7,779 nucleotides of DNA from contig DKGN01000004.1 in the NCBI GenBank assembly GCA_002453275.1, forward strand, positions 1 to 7,779, written 5' to 3'. How positions within the stretch are numbered: position 1 is the first letter of the stretch; each line of letters opens with the position of its first letter. The position numbers and the translations under genes were made by a program. Source of the stretch: Caryophanales bacterium UBA6769 (GTDB lineage: Bacteria > Bacillota > Bacilli > Bacillales > UBA6769). Of the stretch, positions 1 to 5,477 are shown one piece after another. The notes under the pieces were generated by a model. That model was not told where the DNA came from. It did no database searches and worked only from the letters and a program-made list of their open reading frames with translations.

Positions 1-421
1 CTTCTTTTATAATCATCCATGGGGTTGCTCCCGTTGCGATTGCTGCTTCAATAACCCCTTTATCGATATCACGAATTGAGGATTCTACAAGTCTTGCGAA
101 AAAAGGAATAGCAGCAACAGATAAAGAGACAGAAGCCGCAGTAGGCCCAATCGTCGTTCCGACAATTTTTTCTGTAAGCGGCATAAGTGCCACGAGTAAA
201 ATAATAAATGGAATCGAGCGAACGACGTTAACGAATGCACCGACAACAGCTTTGACGAAGCGGTTTTCCAAAAATAAGTCCTTATCGGTGACATACAGCA
301 AGACCCCGAGTGGTAAGCCAAATACAATTGCAATACTTAAAGCAATCCCAACCATGTAGAGTGTTTCAAAAAAGGCTGCATTCATTTCAGGTAAAAGCTC
401 GGTGAGTGTCTCAAGCAACAT
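1..421 (-). CDS. metI: Methionine ABC transporter permease MetI, N-terminal part (cut by window edge)
   Basis: This is the membrane channel subunit of the MetNIQ-type importer, which moves methionine (often D-methionine too) across the cytoplasmic membrane using ATP hydrolysed by MetN. About 140 residues are visible and the gene continues beyond position 1; family members are usually near 220 residues. Hydrophobic segments lie at about residues 20-43, 57-81 and 89-108. They are followed by the start of the EAA loop that contacts the ATPase (EAAIATGATPWMI, from about residue 126). The phrase RSIPFIILL at 68-76 is typical of the family. The ATG at 421 is preceded by GAGGTG about 7 nt upstream, and it overlaps the end of metN by 11 bp in another frame, which suggests translational coupling. 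Family assignment is by recall of MetI sequences plus the metN context, and is secure. Confidence 0.95.
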   Translation of the reverse strand, partial: MLLETLTELLPEMNAAFFETLYMVGIALSIAIVFGLPLGVLLYVTDKDLFLENRFVKAVVGAFVNVVRSIPFIILLVALMPLTEKIVGTTIGPTAASVSLSVAAIPFFARLVESSIRDIDKGVIEAAIATGATPWMIIKE

Positions 422-1424
422 CCCTTATCACCTCAAGACTTTCTGTATGCTCCTCTATGTAGTGAAGCGCTTTGTTTATTTCTTCCTCTTGACCGGTCAC
501 TTCCATAATAAAAATGCCTAACGGTTGACCGTTAATGTATTCAATTTTTCCATGCAAAATATTGCCACTAACGTCGAATTTTTTTAACACAGTAGAAATG
601 AGTGCTTCTTCTGCAGAGTCACCTCTAAAATGAATTTTCACTAATGTTCCTTCTCGCCCTTGTAACAGCCGTTCCGGCAATTGAAATTGTAAAACGGTGT
701 CGATAAAGTCGCGTGTTAGTTTCTCTTGTGGATGGGCAAAAATATCATACACATCCCCTTCCTCCACCACTTCGCCGTCTTGCATAACAGCCATCCGATC
801 ACAAATCTCTTTCACGACTTCCATTTCATGCGTAATGACAACGATCGTAATCCCAAGCTGTTCATTAATCGATTTGAGCAACGATAAAATTGACTTCGTC
901 GTACTCGGATCTAAAGCCGATGTTGCTTCATCGCATAAAAGCACTTTTGGATTGTTCGCAAGCGCCCTCGCAATGCCGACTCGTTGCTTTTGGCCTCCAC
1001 TTAGTTGTGCCGGATAATGAGTCGCACGATCTTGGAGACCAACGAGTTCAAGTAATTTGGTAATTTTCTCGTTAAATTCATTTTTCGGGACACCTGCAGC
1101 CTTTAACGCAAAGGCGACATTATCATAAACAGTTTTTGCGCTAATTAGATGAAAGTGCTGAAAAATCATCCCGATTTTTAACCTTGCCTCTCGAAGCTCA
1201 CGTCTATCTAACTTCGTTAAATTAATTCCATCGATGAGTACGTCCCCTGAAGTAGGAACTTCAAGTAAGTTTAGGCAGCGTAAAAGTGAGCTCTTCCCTG
1301 CCCCGCTATAGCCAACAATTCCAAATATATCACCTTCATTTATTTTCAATGAAACGTTGTTTACACCAAGCGTTTTACCTTTTTTAGATTTATATTCTTT
1401 AACTAAATTACGAATTTCAATCAA
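411..1424 (-). CDS. metN: Methionine ABC transporter ATP-binding protein MetN
   Basis: This is the cytoplasmic ATPase of the methionine importer and pairs with MetI. Numbered from the proposed TTG start (337 residues), the Walker A motif GYSGAGKSS is at about 38-46, the Q-loop glutamine at 89, the signature SGGQKQR at 142-148, Walker B VLLCDE at 161-166 and the switch histidine at 199. The last 75 or so residues form the NIL domain, which in MetN proteins binds methionine and inhibits transport when substrate is abundant. An in-frame ATG at 1451 would give 346 residues. That ATG lies 3 nt past the riboswitch terminator U-tract and has no Shine-Dalgarno, whereas AAGGGGTGA sits 5 nt before the TTG at 1424, and MIEIRNL is where family members normally begin. 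The SAM riboswitch directly upstream confirms a methionine role. Function is very secure; the TTG start is an inference. Confidence 0.95.
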   Translation of the reverse strand: MIEIRNLVKEYKSKKGKTLGVNNVSLKINEGDIFGIVGYSGAGKSSLLRCLNLLEVPTSGDVLIDGINLTKLDRRELREARLKIGMIFQHFHLISAKTVYDNVAFALKAAGVPKNEFNEKITKLLELVGLQDRATHYPAQLSGGQKQRVGIARALANNPKVLLCDEATSALDPSTTKSILSLLKSINEQLGITIVVITHEMEVVKEICDRMAVMQDGEVVEEGDVYDIFAHPQEKLTRDFIDTVLQFQLPERLLQGREGTLVKIHFRGDSAEEALISTVLKKFDVSGNILHGKIEYINGQPLGIFIMEVTGQEEEINKALHYIEEHTESLEVIRDVA

Positions 1425-1429
1425 TGCTG

Positions 1430-1438
1430 TCACCCCTT
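1430..1438 (-). promoter_or_regulatory. Ribosome binding site that decides the metN start
   Basis: The minus strand reads AAGGGGTGA, 5 nt before TTG at 1424 and near-complementary to the 16S rRNA tail. It lies inside the reading frame that would start at the ATG at 1451, so it argues for the TTG. It is downstream of the terminator and not paired with it, so the riboswitch should act on transcription rather than translation. Confidence 0.75.
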
Positions 1439-1453
1439 CTGTCTCATTCAAAT

Positions 1454-1483
1454 AAAAAAGTCCCCTCCATTGTGGAAGAGACT
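1454..1483 (-). terminator. Riboswitch-controlled intrinsic terminator before metN
   Basis: On the minus strand a 10-bp stem (1474-1483 with 1459-1468, including two G-U pairs) closes a 5-nt loop, ACAAT. A U-tract encoded by the A-run at 1454-1459 follows directly. It forms when the upstream SAM aptamer is closed and stops transcription before metN. The 5' arm is shared with a competing antiterminator. Confidence 0.93.
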
Positions 1484-1517
1484 TCGCTACTAAAAAGTTC
1501 GCTATGTCTTATCTTCC
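1474..1517 (-). promoter_or_regulatory. Antiterminator of the SAM riboswitch
   Basis: On the minus strand GGAAGA and GAC (at 1506-1517, with a TAA bulge between them) can pair with GTCTCTTCC at 1474-1482. This pairing uses the 3' strand of aptamer helix P1 (1508-1513) and the 5' arm of the terminator. It is therefore mutually exclusive with both, the expected S-box logic: low SAM gives antiterminator and read-through. The pairing was found by eye and not computed. Confidence 0.8.
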
Positions 1518-1609
1518 AGAATGAAACCATTCTGCAGGAAGGAGCACCTTTCCATCTCTAGAGGTTGCCGGACGTCATCGGGCCTGTTCCCTCAGTCGCT
1601 CTTGATAAG
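1508..1609 (-). promoter_or_regulatory. SAM-I (S-box) riboswitch aptamer controlling metN-metI
   Basis: This RNA leader binds S-adenosylmethionine and shuts off the methionine importer when SAM is high. On the minus strand the conserved blocks appear in order: CTTATCAAGAG at the 5' end, CTGAGGGA, GGCCCGATGA, CCGGCAACC, GGTGCTCCTTCC, and GATAAG at the 3' end. CTTATC (1604-1609) pairs with GATAAG (1508-1513) as helix P1. CAGAATG and CATTCTG form a 7-bp hairpin (P4) with a GTTT loop. The GATGA block contributes to the kink-turn and pseudoknot of the family. The expression platform downstream is a terminator/antiterminator pair. This is one of the most secure calls in the window. Confidence 0.98.
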
Positions 1610-1647
1610 TTGTTGTGAAGTAGACGTTGTAAAAGTTATTAATCCCT

Positions 1648-1676
1648 ATGTTAATCCCTAGTAATCCGATTGTCAA
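1648..1676 (-). promoter_or_regulatory. Sigma-A-type promoter for the riboswitch-metN-metI transcript
   Basis: The minus strand carries a perfect -35 TTGACA at 1671-1676, a 17-nt spacer, and a -10 TAACAT (four of six consensus bases) at 1648-1653. The start of transcription would fall near 1641, about 30 nt before the riboswitch aptamer. The upstream stretch to 1727 is AT-rich and has no gene. Confidence 0.8.
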
Positions 1677-1759
1677 TATATAAATAATAATATTTTATAC
1701 AGAATTGTTACTTTTAGCACAATCTAAATAAACTGTGCGGTAACTTGAAATTAAAGGTA

Positions 1760-1891
1760 AGCGTGAACCGCTCCGAAAATACACTTCGCTTTCCGTGGGC
1801 GGCTGGTGAGCCTCCTCGTTCGCTTCGCTCACTGTGGGGTCTCACCGTTGCCTTTAATTCCCACAGGAGTCTACGTGTATTTTCTCCGCTA
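1760..1891 (+). repeat. Intergenic repeat unit A
   Basis: The unit begins near CCGCTCCG and contains the core CTTCGCTTTCCGTGGGC (1784-1800). It has a nested hairpin region in which GGTGAG pairs with CTCACC and GTGAGC with GCTCAC, then CCCACAGGAGTC (1860-1871), and it ends TCCGCTA (1885-1891). Perfect 10-base arms GAAAATACAC (1775-1784) and GTGTATTTTC (1875-1884) close the unit. AATTAAAGG (1750-1758) just outside also recurs inverted in the interior (CCTTTAATT, 1851-1859). No coding potential is apparent. Confidence 0.72.
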
Positions 1892-1941
1892 ATCTTTGCG
1901 CTTTGGATTTCAGACGCAAAATTCTATTTTCTAATGTAGAG

Positions 1942-2004
1942 GTTGATTGTAGTGGAAATCCAATCCATGCCTGCGAAAGTCGACTGCCCTCCGCTACAAT
2001 CAAC
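1942..2004. repeat. Central small palindrome B, possibly a reduced repeat copy
   Basis: Perfect 11-base inverted arms GTTGATTGTAG (1942-1952) and CTACAATCAAC (1994-2004) flank a 41-nt interior. The interior includes GCGAAAGTCGACTGCC followed by CTCCG, which resembles the terminal GGCAGTC and TCCGC elements of units A and C. It sits at the symmetry centre of the whole cluster. I read it as a repeat copy that lost its core, or as the junction between the two large units. The palindrome itself is plain in the sequence; the origin is inference. Confidence 0.6.
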
Positions 2005-2079
2005 AGCGTTTAAAAATAATCGAATGACTGAAAGCACAGTCTGCTTTTAAAGAATAAGGCATGAAGTAATCAGCCCAGC

Positions 2080-2196
2080 TAGCGGAGGCAGTCCTATGGG
2101 AAAAGCACGAGTCCGAAGATCCCTGAAGAAGAGCTTTTTGCTTCTGAAGGAGCTGAGGCCGTGCCCATGGAAAGCGAAGTATTCTGCCGAAGCGGT
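2080..2196 (-). repeat. Intergenic repeat unit C, inverted relative to unit A
   Basis: Read on the minus strand, this unit has the same order of blocks as unit A: ACCGCTTCGG-like start, CTTCGCTTTCCATGGGC (2163-2179, 16 of 17 matching unit A), an interior rich in short inverted repeats, CCCATAGGA (2092-2100) and TCCGCTA (2080-2086). Its arms differ from those of A: GGCAG (2087-2091) opposes CTGCC (2184-2188), and GCACG (2105-2109) opposes CGTGC (2160-2164). A small 6-bp hairpin, AAAGCA with TGCTTT at 2031-2047, lies outside its inner end. Confidence 0.72.
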
Positions 2197-2267
2197 TTTA
2201 CTGCTTCAATTACCGCGCAGTTTATCGTGATTACGAAAAGCAATAGCCTTTTAGCAAGTATCCTTTT

Positions 2268-3089
2268 TTAAAACCAGTACAATACATGGTCAAATTTGTC
2301 TAAGAAATCAGCAACTGCTAGACGAATGATAATATACGAAATGAGCATGGATAGCCCTGCAGTCCCTAAACTGAAATAAACTTTTTGATTGTCTGGTCCA
2401 GACTGCTTTGAACCTTTTTCAAAAGCGAGTAGCATTGGTAATAAGATAATTGCAAATATAAGTGAAAGACTCGTAATGACGATCGTGAATTTCGTCGCTC
2501 CTGCAAGGGCAAAAATAAGCGTAGCTACATTTACGACAGCAAATGGGACGAGAAGACCTCCAAATTGGGAAATAATTAGCTTAATTGATGATGAATCATT
2601 CATTAGCTTCACAGCCGCAACAATACTAATAGACGCTCCTGCAACGAAAAGAATAATGAAAAATAAAAGTGGAAACGTTAGATCGATAAAGGGCAAGGAA
2701 CTTGCCATCCGACCAAACATCTCTTTCACAATTTTGTTCGCAAGAAAATAAATACTCAGCGCATAAGCGAATGAGAACAGAACCATTGTAATTAAGCCAT
2801 AAACAAATTTACTTTCATTAAGCTTCAATGCTCGCGTTGGATTTTTCAAGTGATTAACTACGAATGTCATGTATGATTCGAGTGCCTTTTTGTTCTGCTC
2901 CATGCGAGTGCTTTGTTCTGCATCTACTGTAGCTGCACTTTCCTGATGTGCTTGTTCGGATTCAGTTTCTCCGTCCGCTGTCCTCTCACTTCCTGAATAA
3001 GCCTTTTCTCCTTCTATAAGTGTTCCACCACATTGACCACAAAAATTTCCTGATTGCTGTTCATTGTTACATTGTTGACAGACTCGCAT
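2268..3089 (-). CDS. Zinc-ribbon multi-pass membrane protein of unknown function
   Basis: I do not recognise a named family for this 273-residue protein. Its first 20 residues form a four-cysteine zinc ribbon (C4-x2-C7-x9-C17-x2-C20). Residues 25-70 are hydrophilic, acidic and rich in E, Q, S and T, and probably a flexible linker. Residues 71-92 look amphipathic. Hydrophobic segments at about 95-117, 137-160, 171-196, 202-223 and 238-260 suggest five membrane spans. There is no signal peptide, so the ribbon is probably cytoplasmic. The ATG at 3089 is preceded by AAGGGG with about 9 nt spacing. The gene starts 15 bp after the frame-restored end of a zinc-ribbon remnant and probably shares its promoter. 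Zinc-ribbon membrane proteins are common in Bacillaceae and often linked to envelope functions, but nothing here proves that. Confidence 0.88.
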   Translation of the reverse strand: MRVCQQCNNEQQSGNFCGQCGGTLIEGEKAYSGSERTADGETESEQAHQESAATVDAEQSTRMEQNKKALESYMTFVVNHLKNPTRALKLNESKFVYGLITMVLFSFAYALSIYFLANKIVKEMFGRMASSLPFIDLTFPLLFFIILFVAGASISIVAAVKLMNDSSSIKLIISQFGGLLVPFAVVNVATLIFALAGATKFTIVITSLSLIFAIILLPMLLAFEKGSKQSGPDNQKVYFSLGTAGLSMLISYIIIRLAVADFLDKFDHVLYWF

Positions 3090-3104
3090 TCTATATCGCC
3101 CCTT

Positions 3105-3307
3105 CTATGATTTCTTCTGCCGATCCGTTTCGCTATATTCTATTTTTATTACGATGATTTTCGTTCGTGTTGCCATCGGCTTGCGCGGTGGTGTTGTCAC
3201 TTCTGAAGTAGGCGCAGTCGGTTCATTTTTTTATCTAATCTTGCACAACATTGTGTACAAAATGCTTGACCCTCGCTTTTTTCACCGCAGCCCGTGCAAT
3301 CATTCAT
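3105..3307 (-). pseudogene. Frameshifted, truncated zinc-ribbon gene remnant (or 36-residue zinc-ribbon microprotein)
   Basis: An ATG at 3307, with AGGGGGA 8 nt upstream, opens a 36-codon frame ending at TGA 3197-3199. Its product has C4-x2-C7-x9-C17-x2-C20, the same cysteine spacing as the next gene. The frame breaks at a run of seven A on the minus strand (3226-3232). Adding one base there continues translation to a stop at 3105-3107 and gives 67 residues, with the linker-like stretch NEPTAPTSEVTTPPRKPMA followed by TRTKIIVI. That resembles the region just before the membrane segment of zinc-ribbon TcaA/YvbJ-type proteins, but the expected membrane and outer domains are missing. I read it as a decayed gene with a frameshift and internal deletion. 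A functional microprotein, or A-run slippage giving two products, is possible. Confidence 0.55.
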
Positions 3308-3356
3308 CTGCCAAATCCCCCTCTTGTTGCAATCAAAAATAGATAAAAGCTCTCAC

Positions 3357-3365
3357 ATTATATCA
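3357..3365 (-). promoter_or_regulatory. Extended -10 promoter for the zinc-ribbon unit
   Basis: The minus strand reads TGATATAAT: a perfect TATAAT (3357-3362) preceded by the TGN extension (3363-3365). No good -35 lies at 16-18 nt, which fits an extended -10 promoter. Transcription would start near 3350, about 43 nt before the small zinc-ribbon start at 3307. It lies just downstream of the opp terminator, so the zinc-ribbon genes should be a separate unit. Confidence 0.7.
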
Positions 3366-3394
3366 AACACCTATCCAATAAGTCCCTTTCTAGC

Positions 3395-3433
3395 AAAAAA
3401 AAGCAGTCTACCCCTCCATTGAGGAATAGACTG
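3395..3433 (-). terminator. Intrinsic terminator of the opp operon
   Basis: On the minus strand CAGTCTA (3427-3433) pairs with TAGACTG (3404-3410). The stem continues through two T-G wobbles and CCTC with GAGG to a 4-nt loop, giving 13 pairs, followed by C and eight U (A-run at 3395-3402). It lies 20 nt past the oppF stop and is a strong, canonical terminator. Confidence 0.95.
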
Positions 3434-3452
3434 TTTACTTATTACACTCTAA

Positions 3453-4454
3453 CTATGCGTATAGATGACATGCTGTATAATGATTTTGTTTAACCTCTTG
3501 CCATACCGGTTTCACTTGTGAACAAATGTCCATCGCTTCAGGGCATCGTGTGCGAAACACACAGCCACTCGGTGGATGAATTGGGCTTGGGACATCTCCC
3601 TGCAAAACGATCTGTTCACGTTTAATTGTTGGATCTGGAATCGGAACAGCGGATAGTAACGCTTGCGTATAAGGGTGCAACGGATCTTCGTATAACGTTG
3701 CGCTTTCCGTAAGCTCCACCATATTACCTAAATACATGACGAGAATACGATCGGAAATGTATTTTACCATTGACAGATCGTGTGCGATGAATAAATACGT
3801 CAAGCCCATTTTCCGTTGCAATTCTTGCAGCAAATTGACGACTTGAGCTTGAATGGAAACGTCTAAAGCAGAAATCGGTTCATCACAGACGATAAACTTC
3901 GGTTCCAATGATAATGCTCTGGCAATCCCGATCCGTTGACGTTGTCCACCGCTAAATTCATGTGGAAACCGATTCATATGTTCAACTTGTAATCCGACAA
4001 GCTTGAGCAATTCTTTAATTCGCTCACGTTTCTTTTTCCCGCTTAACGTGCCATGAATCGCAAACGGCTCCCCGATAATCTCTTCAACGGTCATCCGTGG
4101 ATTTAACGAAGCATACGGATCTTGAAAAATTATTTGAATGTCTCGACGTAGCTGCATCATCTCTCGCATGGATAACGAGCTTAAATTCATTCCCCTGTAA
4201 CTCACTTCGCCTTCAGTAGGCTCATGAAGCCGAATCATCGTGCGACCCGCTGTCGATTTTCCGCATCCACTCTCACCGACAAGCCCAAGTGTTTCTCCTT
4301 CATAAATATCAAAAGTTAAGCCGTCCACAGCTTTCAGCTTTTCATTGTCGACTGTAAAATGCTTTTTTAAATTGTTGACACGAACGAGAGGATTTCTTAA
4401 AGCTTCGGATGGTTTTTCAACACCGACAGATTTTCCATCAACTTTCACGATCAA
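3453..4454 (-). CDS. oppF: Oligopeptide ABC transporter ATP-binding protein OppF
   Basis: This is one of the two cytoplasmic ATPases that power oligopeptide uptake through OppB and OppC. Numbered from the GTG at 4463 (336 residues), it shows Walker A GESGCGKST at 63-71, Q-loop Q114 in IIFQDPYASLNPR, signature SGGQRQR at 171-177, Walker B FIVCDEP at 190-196 and switch histidine H228. The C-terminal peptide-transporter extension carries cysteines 301, 307, 314 and 332; related cysteines ligate an iron-sulfur cluster in some OppD-like proteins. The GTG at 4463 directly abuts AAAGGAGG with no spacer. The TTG at 4454, 9 nt after it, is therefore the better start and gives 333 residues beginning MIVKVDG. 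The start overlaps the end of oppD by 17 bp. Position after oppD, and conserved SLNPRMTV, support OppF rather than a second OppD. Confidence 0.93.
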   Translation of the reverse strand: MIVKVDGKSVGVEKPSEALRNPLVRVNNLKKHFTVDNEKLKAVDGLTFDIYEGETLGLVGESGCGKSTAGRTMIRLHEPTEGEVSYRGMNLSSLSMREMMQLRRDIQIIFQDPYASLNPRMTVEEIIGEPFAIHGTLSGKKKRERIKELLKLVGLQVEHMNRFPHEFSGGQRQRIGIARALSLEPKFIVCDEPISALDVSIQAQVVNLLQELQRKMGLTYLFIAHDLSMVKYISDRILVMYLGNMVELTESATLYEDPLHPYTQALLSAVPIPDPTIKREQIVLQGDVPSPIHPPSGCVFRTRCPEAMDICSQVKPVWQEVKQNHYTACHLYA

Positions 4455-5463
4455 CGGGTACACCCTCCTTTATCCAGTCACTTTTGTCAGCCATCGGATG
4501 ATGCAACCAACAAGCAGAACGCTGGCCTGTACCGAGATCTTGTAAAGACGGGTCATGAGTTTTACAAATTCGCATCGCATAGTGACAGCGCGGATAAAAA
4601 GAACAGCCTTGAGGCGGGTCATATAAGTCTGGCGGTGATCCGATAATCGGTGATAATGGTGTTTTTCGATTCGTATCAAGCCTTGGGATAGACTTCAGTA
4701 GACCACGTGTGTATGGGTGTTGTGGTTCTGAAAAGAGCTTCCGAACTGGCCCTGATTCAACGACTTGTCCAGCGTACATAACGATGACACGATCACACAT
4801 TTCGGCTACGACACCGAGATCATGCGTAATTAAAATAATTGCGGTTCCTGTCTTTACTTGAAGTGACTTCATTAGCTCAAGCATTTGAGCTTGAATCGTA
4901 ACATCGAGTGCCGTCGTCGGCTCATCGGCAATTAATAGCTTTGGGTTGCATGCAAGTGCCATCGCGATCATCGCTCGTTGCCTCATGCCACCCGAATATT
5001 CATGTGGATATTGGTCAACCCGCTTCTTTGGTTGAGGAATGCCGACTAACTCTAGTAAATCTACTGCCCGTTTGCGTGCTTCCTTCAAGCTTACGTTTTC
5101 ATGCTTCATAATCGCTTCCATAATTTGCTTACCGATTTTACTCGTCGGATTGAGCGCCGTCATTGGATCTTGGAAAATCATGCTCATCTGCTTGCCACGA
5201 ATCGACTGCATTTCTTTTTCCTTCGTTTTCAATATGTTTTGATTATGAAATAAAATCGCGCCTCGTTTATATTTCGCTTGGGGGGTTGGAAGTAGCTTCA
5301 TAATCGACTTAGCTGTGACGCTCTTTCCACAGCCAGATTCACCAACAATTCCGACCGTTTCGCCTTCTCGAACGATGAAATTCACACCTTGAACAGCCTT
5401 CACTTCCCCAGCATACGTCTGAAACGACACGTGCAGGTCCTGTACTTTTAATAGGTCTCCCAT
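4438..5463 (-). CDS. oppD: Oligopeptide ABC transporter ATP-binding protein OppD
   Basis: This is the partner ATPase of OppF in the peptide importer. Numbered from an in-frame GTG at 5478 (346 residues), it has Walker A GESGCGKSV at 46-54, Q103 in MIFQDPMTALNP, signature SGGMRQR at 162-168, Walker B LLIADEP at 181-187 and switch histidine H219. The C-terminal oligopeptide-type extension has cysteines 292, 298, 305 and 323, comparable to those binding an iron-sulfur cluster in mycobacterial OppD. The upstream GTG lies within the Shine-Dalgarno sequence GAGGAGGG itself, so translation more likely begins at one of two adjacent ATGs (5466 or 5463). The second has 6 nt spacing from GGAGG, giving MGDLLKVQDL. 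The oppC stop at 5478-5480 is just upstream. Confidence 0.94.
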   Translation of the reverse strand: MGDLLKVQDLHVSFQTYAGEVKAVQGVNFIVREGETVGIVGESGCGKSVTAKSIMKLLPTPQAKYKRGAILFHNQNILKTKEKEMQSIRGKQMSMIFQDPMTALNPTSKIGKQIMEAIMKHENVSLKEARKRAVDLLELVGIPQPKKRVDQYPHEYSGGMRQRAMIAMALACNPKLLIADEPTTALDVTIQAQMLELMKSLQVKTGTAIILITHDLGVVAEMCDRVIVMYAGQVVESGPVRKLFSEPQHPYTRGLLKSIPRLDTNRKTPLSPIIGSPPDLYDPPQGCSFYPRCHYAMRICKTHDPSLQDLGTGQRSACWLHHPMADKSDWIKEGVPVDRES

Positions 5464-5477
5464 CATATCCCTCCTCA

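Larger units (their letters stand above)
1728..2225. repeat. Composite, roughly 500-bp imperfect palindrome of intergenic repeats
   Basis: This gene-free stretch between two minus-strand units is bounded by a long inverted repeat. Positions 1728-1749 and the complement of 2205-2225 match at 20 of 21 bases with one extra base (shared start ATAAACTG, shared end TTGAA). Inside, two long repeat units (about 1760-1891 and 2080-2196) sit in opposite orientation around a small palindrome at 1942-2004. Paired landmarks share a centre near 1975-1985. Short open frames here, such as plus-strand 1745-1939, look like chance translations of the repeat. From memory, the sequence resembles GC-richer intergenic repeats scattered through some Bacillaceae genomes, but I cannot check copy number. 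The cluster lies downstream of the zinc-ribbon gene, where no simple terminator is obvious, so it may also stop transcription. Confidence 0.75.

Noticed and set aside
85..333. An 82-codon minus-strand frame overlapping metI
   Set aside because: It is out of frame with the conserved MetI translation, which is open from 421 to the window edge.
1745..1939. A 64-codon open frame on the plus strand with an arginine- and serine-rich product
   Set aside because: It lies wholly over repeat unit A and its flank, has no ribosome binding site that I can see, and its content follows from the repeat sequence.
1728..2225. CRISPR array or insertion sequence in the repeat-rich gap
   Set aside because: There are no regularly spaced direct repeats with spacers and no transposase frame; the repeats are inverted and palindromic.
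2236..2252. Terminator after the zinc-ribbon membrane protein gene
   Set aside because: The stem AAAAG/CTTTT is only 5 bp, AT-rich and not followed by a run of U, so it is too weak to call.
3154..3342. A 62-codon plus-strand frame opposite the zinc-ribbon stub
   Set aside because: It runs antisense across the stub and its promoter side, with no binding site; the cysteine-containing minus-strand frame with a good ribosome binding site is the better explanation.
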